Origin: Bacteroidaceae bacterium
Lineage (GTDB): Bacteria; Bacteroidota; Bacteroidia; Bacteroidales; Bacteroidaceae
Direction: 5' to 3'
Length of the DNA stretch: 19,680 bases
Assembly (NCBI GenBank): GCA_016292545.1
Contig: JAEDIG010000036.1
Span: forward strand, 1-19,680
Shown here: positions 1-7,311 of the stretch, piece after piece
How positions within the stretch are numbered: position 1 is the stretch's first letter
How the letters are laid out: every line of letters starts with the position of its first letter
Notes under the pieces: model-generated
Databases searched by the model: none
What the model saw: the letters and a program-made list of their open reading frames with translations, nothing else
What the model was told of the DNA's origin: nothing
Translations under genes and position numbers: made by a program

Positions 1-9
1 CCTGCTACT

Positions 10-219
10 AGCCCAGGGCAGAATAGAGCGGAGCGGAATGGCACCCTGGGTGTCATGCACCACACACAAAAACAACGCCCTACAGGGGCAAAAGCAGGAC
101 TATCAGTAATGGCATGGGTGTGTTCCTCCTACATGTAGTCCTGCTTTTGCCCTTGTAGGGCGAGGTGCCTATCATCTGTTCTTTGATACCCAGGGTGCCG
201 CTTCGCTCTGCCCTGGGCT
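10..219. repeat. Nested imperfect inverted repeat (intergenic palindromic element)
   Basis: Two pairs of arms are nested around a central spacer. The outer arms are 10-55 and 184-219; they share AGCCCAGGGCAG, an AGCG-A/G-AGCGG core and CACCCTGGGT, and the left arm carries small insertions. The inner arms are 76-102 and 136-162, 27 bases each with a single mismatch (CGCCCTACA-G/A-GGGCAAAAGCAGG...). Bases 224-243 are a diverged third copy of the CTTTTGCCC...GGGCG end of the inner arm and form the small hairpin GCCCC-TTC-GGGGC at 230-242. No transposase or plausible protein is encoded; the open frames across it are low-complexity translations of the repeat. It resembles the dispersed palindromic elements of Bacteroidales intergenic regions, but its copy number cannot be judged here. 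Bases 243-372 hold nothing else I recognise. Confidence 0.8.
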
Positions 220-372
220 GATGGCTTTTGCCCCTTCGGGGCGTGGAACACAGGAGAATATTGATTGCCAAAATGGCCTTGTCTGAAACAGATATTTTGA
301 ACACCCTACCTTTCAGAACAAACAATCACTGCTGATACACAAATCATTTGAACTCGCGAAAGTTGAAAATCT

Positions 373-727
373 TTATTCTTCCAGCTGTCTCAAGTCGAAA
401 TACAATAATCTTGTTTCTGCGCCTTCGTCTTCCTTCGACAGTGAAGTGAAGCCCAGATTCAAATAGAAGGGGATGGCATTGGCGTATGCGTCAACTGTAA
501 TGAATCTGCATCCTGCCCTGTTGTCTTGTTGATAGGAGGAAATAACCGATAACCTCAGTGGTATCGGCATCTTCAAGCACGTATGTGGTTGAAAGGCGCA
601 CCTTGTAGAATAGGGGCGCATCATTGAGGATGAAGTTATTTAGGTCTTCATCCCCACAATCGAAGGATTTGACGGACTGGCCTACCTTAATCCGTTTTAC
701 TTCGAATCTTGGCTCACTGCAGTCCAT
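373..727 (-). pseudogene. GNAT-family N-acetyltransferase, broken by internal deletion and frameshift
   Basis: The gene starts at ATG 727 and is open to 491, encoding about 55 residues typical of the N-terminus of Bacteroidetes GNAT proteins (FEVKRIK, FDCGDEDLNNFIL, TYVLED, VIGYF). The family C-terminus (DNRAGCRFITVDAYANAIPFY, then NLGF and RLLYFDL, stop at 373) continues in another frame. The two halves meet near 520-545. Intact relatives are roughly 170-180 residues as I remember them; here only about 105-110 family-like residues remain, so some 60-70 are missing. These include the segment that normally carries the acetyl-CoA binding motif A (R/Q-x-x-G-x-G/A), of which no trace is seen. Catalysis is therefore very unlikely. 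The start lies 2 nt after the stop of the small upstream ORF, so the two were probably translated together. In related pairs the GNAT protein acts as a tRNA-acetylating toxin; that role here is inference. Confidence 0.82.
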
Positions 728-729
728 GC

Positions 730-891
730 TTAGAACGTGCAGTTAACGCATCTTTTGCGCATAAACTCATAGTCTGCCTTTATCTGGTCGCGCTTTTCCT
801 TTGGAAGGGGCTGGACTGTGGCAGCCCTCAGCTCGAAGAGGCGGGCTTCCTCTCCATAGAGGATAGGGGTTTCTTTAATCATTCTTGCCAT
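730..891 (-). CDS. Small 53-aa protein, possible antitoxin partner of the GNAT gene
   Basis: The ORF begins at ATG 891 (MARMIKETPILYGEEAR...) and ends at TAA 730-732, giving 53 residues that end in RCVNCTF. It is charged and helical-looking, with no signal peptide or membrane segment. Support for a real gene: it starts about 75 nt downstream of a Bacteroidetes-type -7 element, it has a protein-like composition, and its stop is 2 nt from the GNAT start. Small proteins beginning M-A-R-x-I-K-x-T-P occur, as I recall, immediately upstream of GNAT genes in Bacteroidales, in the position of a cognate antitoxin. No ribbon-helix-helix (DUF1778) pattern can be made out, so the antitoxin role is inference from position only. 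The partner is broken, so this ORF may be an orphan. Confidence 0.6.
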   Translation of the reverse strand: MARMIKETPILYGEEARLFELRAATVQPLPKEKRDQIKADYEFMRKRCVNCTF

Positions 892-967
892 AAATGTAAT
901 GTTTTATGTTATCAAATATGCCACGCTTTTTGGCCTTGTTTTCGTGCAGTATACAATATCTGCGCTG

Positions 968-1001
968 CAAATATACATAATTTATCTCATACGTTCATCA
1001 A
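968..1001 (-). promoter_or_regulatory. Probable promoter of the small ORF/GNAT unit
   Basis: On the minus strand TATATTTG (975-968) matches the Bacteroidetes -7 consensus TAnnTTTG. A TTG lies at 1001-999, 23 nt further upstream, slightly more than the usual 19-21. Transcription would start near 964, leaving a leader of about 73 nt. Confidence 0.5.
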
Positions 1002-1085
1002 AATGCTCATATAATTATTCAATCTTCTTGCAAATTAACATTCTCAAACGATTCGCTGTCTGCTTTGTTTGCATCTCTTTCTATC

Positions 1086-1118
1086 GAAAAAGCCTCCCTC
1101 TGAGAAACAGGGGGAGGC
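1086..1118 (-). terminator. Rho-independent terminator of valS
   Basis: Arms 1108-1118 and 1092-1102 form an 11-bp stem with one G-T wobble (GCCTCCCCCTG / CAGAGGGAGGC) and a 5-nt loop. On the minus strand it is followed directly by TTTTTC (1091-1086). It lies 26 nt after the valS stop codon. Confidence 0.9.
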
Positions 1119-1143
1119 TGCATAGGTTGGTCTATGGGGAGGA

Positions 1144-3861
1144 TTATTTCAGACTGTCGATGGTTTGTTGCAGCGTGGCAATCTTGCTCTCTGCATCGCT
1201 GAGCTTCTTGCGCTCCAGCTCCACTACCGCTGCGGGGGCATTGTTGACGAAACGTTCGTTGGACAGCTTCTTCTGAATGCCTGCCATGAATCCGCGCAGA
1301 CGGGTGATTTCGGCTTCGGCCTTGGCTATTTCGGCCTCAGCATCAATCAGGTTGCCAAGGGGAACGGCATATTCGCTGGTGCCGATGAGGAAGGTCTGGC
1401 TGCCCTCGCTCTTTTTCTCGGCATACGTGATTTCGCTGAGGTTGGCCATCTTGGTGATGATGTCGGCAAACTGGCGGCTGGGCGATTGTTCTGCGGCTGC
1501 CTGAGAGATGACCTGGAGCGAGAGCACTTCTTTCTGTGCAATGTTCTTTGTGTTGCGGATAGCGCGTACACTGCTGATGATTTGCTTGGCCTGTTCCATG
1601 GTGTGCATCAGGGCAAGCTCTTCGTCGCTGGGTTTGCCCACCTGCAATGGGTTCACCATGATGCTGTCGCCTTCCTTCCGGGGAGTGAGCTGTTGCCACA
1701 ATTCCTCTGTGATGAAGGGCATGAAGGGGTGGATAATCTTCATCAGCTGTTCAAACATCTGCATGGTGGAGGTGAGGGTGGCCTGGTCGATGGGCTGCTG
1801 ATAGGCCGGCTTCACCATCTCCAGATACCAGCCGGAGAACTCGTCGGTGAAGAGCTTGAAGGCGGCCATCAGGGCCTCGGACAGGCGATACTTGCTGAAC
1901 AATTCCTGAATCTCGGCCGCAGTGGCCTTGATCATGGCGTTCATCCAGCTGACTGCCTTGCTGTTGGCCTCGGGCTGCGCCTGCTCGTTTGCACTCCATC
2001 CCTTTACCAGACGGAAGGCGTTCCATATCTTGTTGCAGAAATTGCGGCCCTGTTCACACAGACTCTCGTCGAAAAGGATGTCGTTGCCGGCAGGGGCGGA
2101 GAGCATCATGCCCATGCGCACACCGTCGGCACCGTACTTGTCTATCAGTCCGATGGGGTCGGGGCTGTTGCCCAACTGCTTGGACATCTTGCGTCCCAGG
2201 TTGTCACGCACGATACCCGTGAAATAGACATTGCGGAAGGGCACATCCTTGATGTATTCCTCGCCGGCCATAATCATGCGGGCCACCCAGAAGAAGATGA
2301 TGTCGGGACCGGTTACGAGGTCGGCAGTGGGGTAATAGTAGCTGATTTCCTCGTTGCCGGGATTGTTGATGCCGTCGAAGAGCGAGATGGGCCACAGCCA
2401 GCTGGAGAACCAGGTGTCGAGAGCATCCTCGTCGTGACGAAGGTCAGCTGCAGTCAGGTGCTCGTAGCCTGGTATCTGATGGGCCTTCTCCAGTGCTTCC
2501 TCAGTGTTCATGGCCACCACAAACTTCTCCTCCTCGCCCTCAGCCGTGGGCAGGTAGTAGGCAGGGATGCGGTGTCCCCACCACAACTGACGGCTGATGC
2601 ACCAGTCGTCGATGTTCTCCAGCCAGTTGCGATAGGTGGTGACGTACTTCTGGGGATAGAACTTTATCTTGCCCTCCAGGACGGGAGGCAGGGCAATGTC
2701 GGCAAAGTGCTGCATGGAGAGATACCATTGCTTGCACAGGCGGGGCTCGACAGCCGTGTCGGGATTACGCTCGGAATAGCCCACCTTGTTGACATAGTCT
2801 TCAATCTTCTCCATCAGTCCGGCCTCCTGAAGGTCCTTGCTGATTTGCTTGCGCACATCCATGCGATCCATGCCCACATACAGACCTGCAGCTTCGGACA
2901 GCGTGCCGTCGGGGTTGAATATGTCGATGGTCTCCAGATTGTGTGTCTTGCCCAGATTGTAGTCGTTGACATCGTGGGCGGGTGTCACCTTCAGGCAACC
3001 CGTGCCGAACTCAATCTCCACGTAGCGGTCCTCAATGACGGGAATGGCACGTCCCACCAGCGGCACGATGACCTTATGGCCTTTGAGCCACTGGTTCTTG
3101 GGGTCCTTGGGATTGATACACATGGCTGTGTCGCCCATAATGGTTTCCGGGCGGGTGGTGGCTACCACAGCGTAGTAGCCCTTTTCGTCCTTGTGGAGCA
3201 CCTCGCCTTCCTCGCCTGTGGGCACAACGGGGTTCACATCGGCATCGGCCACATAGTATTTCAGGTTGTAGAGATGGCTTTGCTCCTCGCGGTAGATTAC
3301 CTCTATGTTCGAAAGGGCCGTCTGTGCCTTGGGGTCCCAGTTTACCATGCGCAGTCCGCGATAGATGAGGCCCTTGTCATAGAGGTCGCAGAAGACGCGG
3401 AGCACGCTCTCGCTGCGCTTTTCGTCCATGGTGAAGGCCGTGCGGTCCCAGTCGCAGCTGGCGCCCAGTCGGCGCAACTGCTTGAGGATGATACCTCCGT
3501 GCTCGTGGGTCCAGTCCCAGGCATGCTTCAAGAACTCTTCACGCGTCAGGTCCAGCTTCTTGATGCCTTGCTCGGCCAGGCGGTTCACCACCTTGGCCTC
3601 GGTGGCAATGGAAGCATGGTCGGTGCCGGGCACCCAGCAGGCATTCTTGCCTTCCATGCGAGCGCGGCGCACGAGTATATCTTGTATGGTGTTGTTGAGC
3701 ATGTGGCCCATGTGGAGCACACCCGTCACGTTTGGGGGCGGAATGACAATCGTGTAGGGCTCCCGTCCGTCGGGCTTGCTGCTGAACAGCTTGTTGTCCA
3801 GCCAATACTGATACCATTTACCCTCCACTTCGGCAGGGCTGTATTTGCTAGCTAATTCCAT
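1144..3861 (-). CDS. valS: Valyl-tRNA synthetase
   Basis: This class I aminoacyl-tRNA synthetase charges tRNA-Val in the cytoplasm. The 905-aa product has PPPNVTGVLHMGH with the HMGH form of the HIGH signature at residues 50-53, the CP1 editing domain at about 190-360 (TTRPETIMGD at 235-244), the DWCISRQLWWGHRIP segment near 420, KMSKQ (the KMSKS loop) at 558-562, an anticodon-binding domain, and a C-terminal coiled coil from about 840. That is full length for ValRS. I chose ATG 3861. The frame stays open to a GTG at 3894, but that codon overlaps the -7 promoter element (3894-3901), so it would not be on the transcript. The gene is a single transcription unit with its own promoter and a strong terminator. 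Confidence 0.97.
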   Translation of the reverse strand: MELASKYSPAEVEGKWYQYWLDNKLFSSKPDGREPYTIVIPPPNVTGVLHMGHMLNNTIQDILVRRARMEGKNACWVPGTDHASIATEAKVVNRLAEQGIKKLDLTREEFLKHAWDWTHEHGGIILKQLRRLGASCDWDRTAFTMDEKRSESVLRVFCDLYDKGLIYRGLRMVNWDPKAQTALSNIEVIYREEQSHLYNLKYYVADADVNPVVPTGEEGEVLHKDEKGYYAVVATTRPETIMGDTAMCINPKDPKNQWLKGHKVIVPLVGRAIPVIEDRYVEIEFGTGCLKVTPAHDVNDYNLGKTHNLETIDIFNPDGTLSEAAGLYVGMDRMDVRKQISKDLQEAGLMEKIEDYVNKVGYSERNPDTAVEPRLCKQWYLSMQHFADIALPPVLEGKIKFYPQKYVTTYRNWLENIDDWCISRQLWWGHRIPAYYLPTAEGEEEKFVVAMNTEEALEKAHQIPGYEHLTAADLRHDEDALDTWFSSWLWPISLFDGINNPGNEEISYYYPTADLVTGPDIIFFWVARMIMAGEEYIKDVPFRNVYFTGIVRDNLGRKMSKQLGNSPDPIGLIDKYGADGVRMGMMLSAPAGNDILFDESLCEQGRNFCNKIWNAFRLVKGWSANEQAQPEANSKAVSWMNAMIKATAAEIQELFSKYRLSEALMAAFKLFTDEFSGWYLEMVKPAYQQPIDQATLTSTMQMFEQLMKIIHPFMPFITEELWQQLTPRKEGDSIMVNPLQVGKPSDEELALMHTMEQAKQIISSVRAIRNTKNIAQKEVLSLQVISQAAAEQSPSRQFADIITKMANLSEITYAEKKSEGSQTFLIGTSEYAVPLGNLIDAEAEIAKAEAEITRLRGFMAGIQKKLSNERFVNNAPAAVVELERKKLSDAESKIATLQQTIDSLK

Positions 3862-3893
3862 TGTTGTATGATAGGTTTTTTGAAATTTGGGCA

Positions 3894-3901
3894 CAAAGTT
3901 A
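3894..3901 (-). promoter_or_regulatory. -7 promoter element of valS
   Basis: Minus-strand TAACTTTG matches TAnnTTTG and ends 32 nt before the chosen valS ATG. I could not find a convincing TTTG -33 element 19-21 nt upstream. Confidence 0.55.
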
Positions 3902-3969
3902 CGAATTTCTGCGCGAATGCCCTAGTAAATATAGTGTTTTTTTGTGAAACGTCGGGGTTTTCTTCTGCC

Positions 3970-5379
3970 TCAGTCCCAGCATTGTATATCGTCCGAAATG
4001 TCGCTCATCATCTGGCGGTGGAACGACGGGTCTTTCCCCTCCTTGCGCTGTTGCATGTAGTTGCGCAGAAGGCGGGTGGCGTGGCGGCTGAGAAGCAGCA
4101 CGGCCACCATGTTGGTGATGACCATCAGGGCCATGGCCAGATCTACGATGCAGAAGGCTTCCTGCAGGGTCATGTAGCCGCCCAGCAAAACGGTGACACC
4201 CGTGAACAGGCGGAACACAAAAATGGGCTTGCGGCTCTGGCTGATGAAGCGTATGTTGGTTTCCCCATAGAAATAGTTGGCGATGATGGTGCTGTAGGCA
4301 AACAGGAAAATGGCAGCCGACAGGAACCATCTGCCGGGCAGACCCAGGAAATGCTCCATGGCACTGCCCGTGAGGATGATGCCGTCCTGCCCGTTGCCGT
4401 AGAGTCCGCTGAGGATAATGACAAAGGCCGTGCAGGTGCAGATGACCAGTGTGTCGGTGAATACGCCCAAGGCCTGAAGCATTCCCTGCTTGACGGGATG
4501 TGAGGTGCTGGCCGTGGCTGCGGCATTGGGCGCGGAGCCTTCGCCGGCTTCATTGCTGAACAGTCCTCTCTTTACCCCCTGCAGGATGGCCATGCCCACT
4601 GCACCTCCGGCAGCCTGACGGACACCAAAGGCGTTCTCTATGATGAGCCGCAGCATGGACGGCACCTCGCTGATGTGGACAGCCAGAATGAAGATGGTGA
4701 GCAGCAGATAACCCACGGCCATGAAGGGCACCACGATGGCGGAGAAATGCGAGATGCGCTGTATGCCGCCAAAGATGATGGCCAGCGTCATGACGGTGAG
4801 AATCATGGCCACGCGGGCCGGATCGTAGCCCCATGCCGTGCCCAGGGCATCGCAGAGGGTATTGCTCTGGACAATCTGGTTGGCAATGCCGAAACCGAAA
4901 GTGATGAGGGAGGCAAAGAGCACGCCCATCCAGCGGCAGTGGAGGCCATACTGCATGTAGTAGGCCGGACCGCCATAGAAGGCATCGTCGCCCTTGCGCT
5001 TGAACAGCTGGGCCAGCGTGGCTTCCATGAAAGCCGTGCTGGCTCCCAGCAGCGCCATCACCCACATCCAGAATACGGCTCCCGGACCGCCTATGGCAAT
5101 GGCGCTGGCCACACCAGCCAGATTGCCTGTGCCTACACGGCTGCTCAGACTCACTGCAAAAGCCTGGAACGAATTGACATGGCGCTTGCCATTGCTTTGC
5201 GCGTTCTTTTCCACAGTGCCCGACGAGAGAAGCAATCGCATCATCTCGCGCAACTGCAGAAACTGCACCCCTCGCAGGCGCCATGTGAAATAAATGGCGC
5301 TTCCCACGAGGAGTGTGATGACGATGTGGGTCCACAGAAAAGTCTGTATGTTGTCGATGAATGTCAGTATCTGTTCCAT
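3970..5379 (-). CDS. AGCS-family sodium:alanine/glycine symporter
   Basis: The product is a 469-aa inner-membrane symporter of the alanine/glycine:cation symporter family, which takes up small neutral amino acids with Na+. It shows many hydrophobic segments beginning at about residue 15, the family signature SRVGTGNLAGVASAI followed by GGPGAVFWMW (about 80-106), and the later FSNEAGEGSAPNAA motif. The length is normal. The hydrophilic C-terminus (about 430-469) should be cytoplasmic. The gene is last in the row nnrD-DUF4831-DUF1080-AGCS, 67 nt after the DUF1080 stop, with no promoter or terminator I could recognise in the gap, so it is probably co-transcribed. A 24-codon ORF with a lipoprotein-like start (5364-5438) overlaps the start codon. 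The substrate cannot be told from sequence alone. Confidence 0.93.
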   Translation of the reverse strand: MEQILTFIDNIQTFLWTHIVITLLVGSAIYFTWRLRGVQFLQLREMMRLLLSSGTVEKNAQSNGKRHVNSFQAFAVSLSSRVGTGNLAGVASAIAIGGPGAVFWMWVMALLGASTAFMEATLAQLFKRKGDDAFYGGPAYYMQYGLHCRWMGVLFASLITFGFGIANQIVQSNTLCDALGTAWGYDPARVAMILTVMTLAIIFGGIQRISHFSAIVVPFMAVGYLLLTIFILAVHISEVPSMLRLIIENAFGVRQAAGGAVGMAILQGVKRGLFSNEAGEGSAPNAAATASTSHPVKQGMLQALGVFTDTLVICTCTAFVIILSGLYGNGQDGIILTGSAMEHFLGLPGRWFLSAAIFLFAYSTIIANYFYGETNIRFISQSRKPIFVFRLFTGVTVLLGGYMTLQEAFCIVDLAMALMVITNMVAVLLLSRHATRLLRNYMQQRKEGKDPSFHRQMMSDISDDIQCWD

Positions 5380-5438
5380 GTGGTATCACATAGGCAAGCG
5401 GCCAGTCCCATGGATAGGATAAAGGTCTGTTGCTTCAT
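5364..5438 (-). other. Short ORF (24 aa) with lipoprotein-like signal, overlapping the AGCS start
   Basis: The ORF begins at ATG 5438, 8 nt after the DUF1080 stop in an A/T-rich leader typical of this genome. It reads MKQQTFILSMGLAAC followed by nine residues, and stops inside codons 5-6 of the AGCS gene. The first 15 residues look like a lipoprotein signal peptide with the lipobox L-A-A-C. It could be the surviving start of a deleted lipoprotein gene or a small upstream ORF that affects translation of the symporter. Chance is also possible at this length. Confidence 0.3.
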
Positions 5439-5446
5439 ATTTTAAT

Positions 5447-6214
5447 TTACATTTCTCTAATCCAGATGTTGCGGAAACTGATGGCCTTGCTGGGGTCGCC
5501 GTGCATCTGCAGACGGATGGGACCCTTGCCGTGTTTTTCGGTGCGGGGGAAGCCGATGTATTCGGTGGTGCCCAGTATTTCCGTGTGGTTTTGCAGCACC
5601 ACGCCATTGTGGATGACCGTCACGTAGGGGCGGTAGAGGTAGGTGCCGTCTTCCTTGAACACGGGAGCCGTGTAGATGATGTCATACACGTTCCATTCGC
5701 CGGGCTTGCGCATGGCATTGGCCAGTGGAGGTGTCTGCTTGTAGATGCTGCCTGTCATACCGTTTATATAGGTCTCGTTCTGGTAGCAGTCGAGAATCTG
5801 CACCTCGTACTTGTCTTGCAGGAATACACCGCTGTTGCCTCGGCTCTGTCCTTCGCCCTTGATGTCGGTGGGCACACACCATTCCAGGTGCAACTGGAAG
5901 CTGCCGAACTCCTGGCGGGTGATGATGTCACCCTTGGTCTTGTCTACGGTCAGGATGCCGTTCTTCACAATCCATTCGGCATTGCCTCCCTTGTCGTTGC
6001 GCCAGGCTGCGAGGTTTTTGCCGTCGAAGAGCACGATGGCATCGCTTGGAGCTGTGTTGGCGGTGATGCTGCCCGGAGTGATGACTTTGGGCTGAGGTGT
6101 CCAGTATTCCGACATGCCGGGACGCATGGCTTCTGGCTCGGGATACTTCTTCTCTTGTGCCTGCATGTTGGCGGCACCCATGATAGCAACGGCTATCGCA
6201 AGAATCTTTTTCAT
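5447..6214 (-). CDS. Exported DUF1080 (3-keto-glycoside hydrolase-like) protein
   Basis: The 255-aa protein has a signal peptide (MKKILAIAVAIMGAANMQAQ). A DUF1080/PF06439 concanavalin-like domain follows, with the landmarks IVLFDGKNLAAWRN, EWIVKNGILTV, LHLEWCVP, RGNSGVFL, YEVQILD, GEWNVYDI, VIHNGVVLQNH, GPIRLQMHG and a final FRNIWIREM. The family is annotated as 3-keto-disaccharide hydrolase and takes part in glycoside breakdown through 3-keto sugars in gut Bacteroides. The usual partner oxidoreductases are not in this window, so the substrate is unknown. It should act in the periplasm or at the outer surface. It lies 26 nt downstream of the DUF4831 gene and 67 nt upstream of the AGCS gene. 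The length is normal for a single-domain member. Confidence 0.92.
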   Translation of the reverse strand: MKKILAIAVAIMGAANMQAQEKKYPEPEAMRPGMSEYWTPQPKVITPGSITANTAPSDAIVLFDGKNLAAWRNDKGGNAEWIVKNGILTVDKTKGDIITRQEFGSFQLHLEWCVPTDIKGEGQSRGNSGVFLQDKYEVQILDCYQNETYINGMTGSIYKQTPPLANAMRKPGEWNVYDIIYTAPVFKEDGTYLYRPYVTVIHNGVVLQNHTEILGTTEYIGFPRTEKHGKGPIRLQMHGDPSKAISFRNIWIREM

Positions 6215-6240
6215 AAGGGGATGTATTTTTTAAGTGTTTG

Positions 6241-7311
6241 TCATTCCATGATGTCTTTTGTGCCGCCTGTCTGCTGGAAGAAGGTTACCTGGATGGTGTT
6301 CTTCTTGTCGAACAGTGTGTTGCTGAGAATCTCCACACGGCCAAACTGGCCCATCGGGGTCTCCATCTTGGCCCATTCCTTTTGGAGAGCGTGCACCCTG
6401 ACACCTATGCGTGCAGGCACATTGTAGAACACGCCTTGCTGCAGTTTCTCTTTCTTCTTGGCTGCCTGAGGGTCTTCCTGCACCTCGGGCATCGACTCCA
6501 GATTGCTGAGGGTGATGAAGATGGGTTCACCGGCCAGATTGTCGGCATCCAACACGCCCAGCTTTTTGGAAAAGCGGAACAGCAGGTGGTTTTCAGTAAT
6601 CTCCTGTGGCACATAGTTGAGCGTATACACCTCGGTGCTTTTCTGGGTGGTGCCGCAGAAAAGCGACTCCAGTACATTGGCCTGGCGGTCGAGCTGCTCC
6701 AGCATCAGTTTGAGCTGTGCGCCGTCCTTGGGTGTGTTGTCTGCCTCGCCGCGGACGAGGGCGTTGCGGCTTTCGCGGATATCGTAAATCTCCTGGGCAC
6801 ATAGTTCGGCCTGTTTGGCGGTGCTGCCGGCCGACAGGATTTCCTGTGTCATGAACTCCTTGGGGTTGGGCAGGGGCTGGGCAGGTGTCCCATGGGGCGG
6901 CTCGGGCAGGACTGTTTCCTCGGCATCTGTGTTGATGCTCAGCAACAGACCGTCGCGGCTCAGCCCCACCAGGGGTGCCACAGTCTTGCTCTTCAGCTTG
7001 ATGGAGAATGCCTTCGAACGGTCGGGTACGCCGTAGGGCTCCAGCTTCACCTCCTTCAGTTCCCATTCCACCTTTTCGCGCTCGGGCACCTGGTCGAGCC
7101 TGAGATAGCGGTTGGCGTACTTATTGAATTCACCAGGTCTGGTTATGGTCTTTTCTGCCGTCACGGTCACACGCAGGGCAGTGGCGGGAAGGTAGTAGCA
7201 TACTCCTTCTACGGTGGATCCTGGCACGAAAGGCTCCACTTCCGTCTGTGCCGTTGCTGATTGCATACACAAGCCAGTCATCAGCAGGGCAATAGTCTTT
7301 TTTGTAGTCAT
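6241..7311 (-). CDS. Exported DUF4831-family protein
   Basis: The 356-aa protein has a signal peptide (MTTKKTIALLMTGLCMQSATAQ). The mature part resembles the DUF4831 family of Bacteroidetes: an N-terminal YYLPATALRVTVTAEKT strand pair, the stretch PGEFNKYANRYLRL, a central helical part with EIYDIRESRNALVRGEAD, and a C-terminal beta-rich part with GVFYNVPARIGVRV. Function is unknown for the family. The start ATG overlaps the stop of nnrD by 4 nt (ATGA), which indicates translational coupling and fixes the start at 7311; an open frame extends further upstream but only inside nnrD. No membrane segment follows the signal peptide, so it is probably periplasmic or attached to the outer membrane. 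Confidence 0.88.
   Translation of the reverse strand: MTTKKTIALLMTGLCMQSATAQTEVEPFVPGSTVEGVCYYLPATALRVTVTAEKTITRPGEFNKYANRYLRLDQVPEREKVEWELKEVKLEPYGVPDRSKAFSIKLKSKTVAPLVGLSRDGLLLSINTDAEETVLPEPPHGTPAQPLPNPKEFMTQEILSAGSTAKQAELCAQEIYDIRESRNALVRGEADNTPKDGAQLKLMLEQLDRQANVLESLFCGTTQKSTEVYTLNYVPQEITENHLLFRFSKKLGVLDADNLAGEPIFITLSNLESMPEVQEDPQAAKKKEKLQQGVFYNVPARIGVRVHALQKEWAKMETPMGQFGRVEILSNTLFDKKNTIQVTFFQQTGGTKDIME

Noticed and set aside
80..325. An 81-codon minus-strand ORF over the inverted repeat
   Set aside because: It is a translation of the palindromic repeat and its flank, with no promoter, low-complexity content and no recognisable family.
1165..3855. An 896-codon open frame on the plus strand opposite valS
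   Set aside because: It mirrors the codon periodicity of valS, its translation has no family features, and it has no leader of its own. Similar long antisense frames lie opposite rpsA, asnB, rnz and DUF1080.
3862..3894. Longer valS start at GTG 3894
   Set aside because: The codon overlaps the -7 promoter element, so it would not be transcribed; ValRS proteins normally begin close to the MELASKY-type start.
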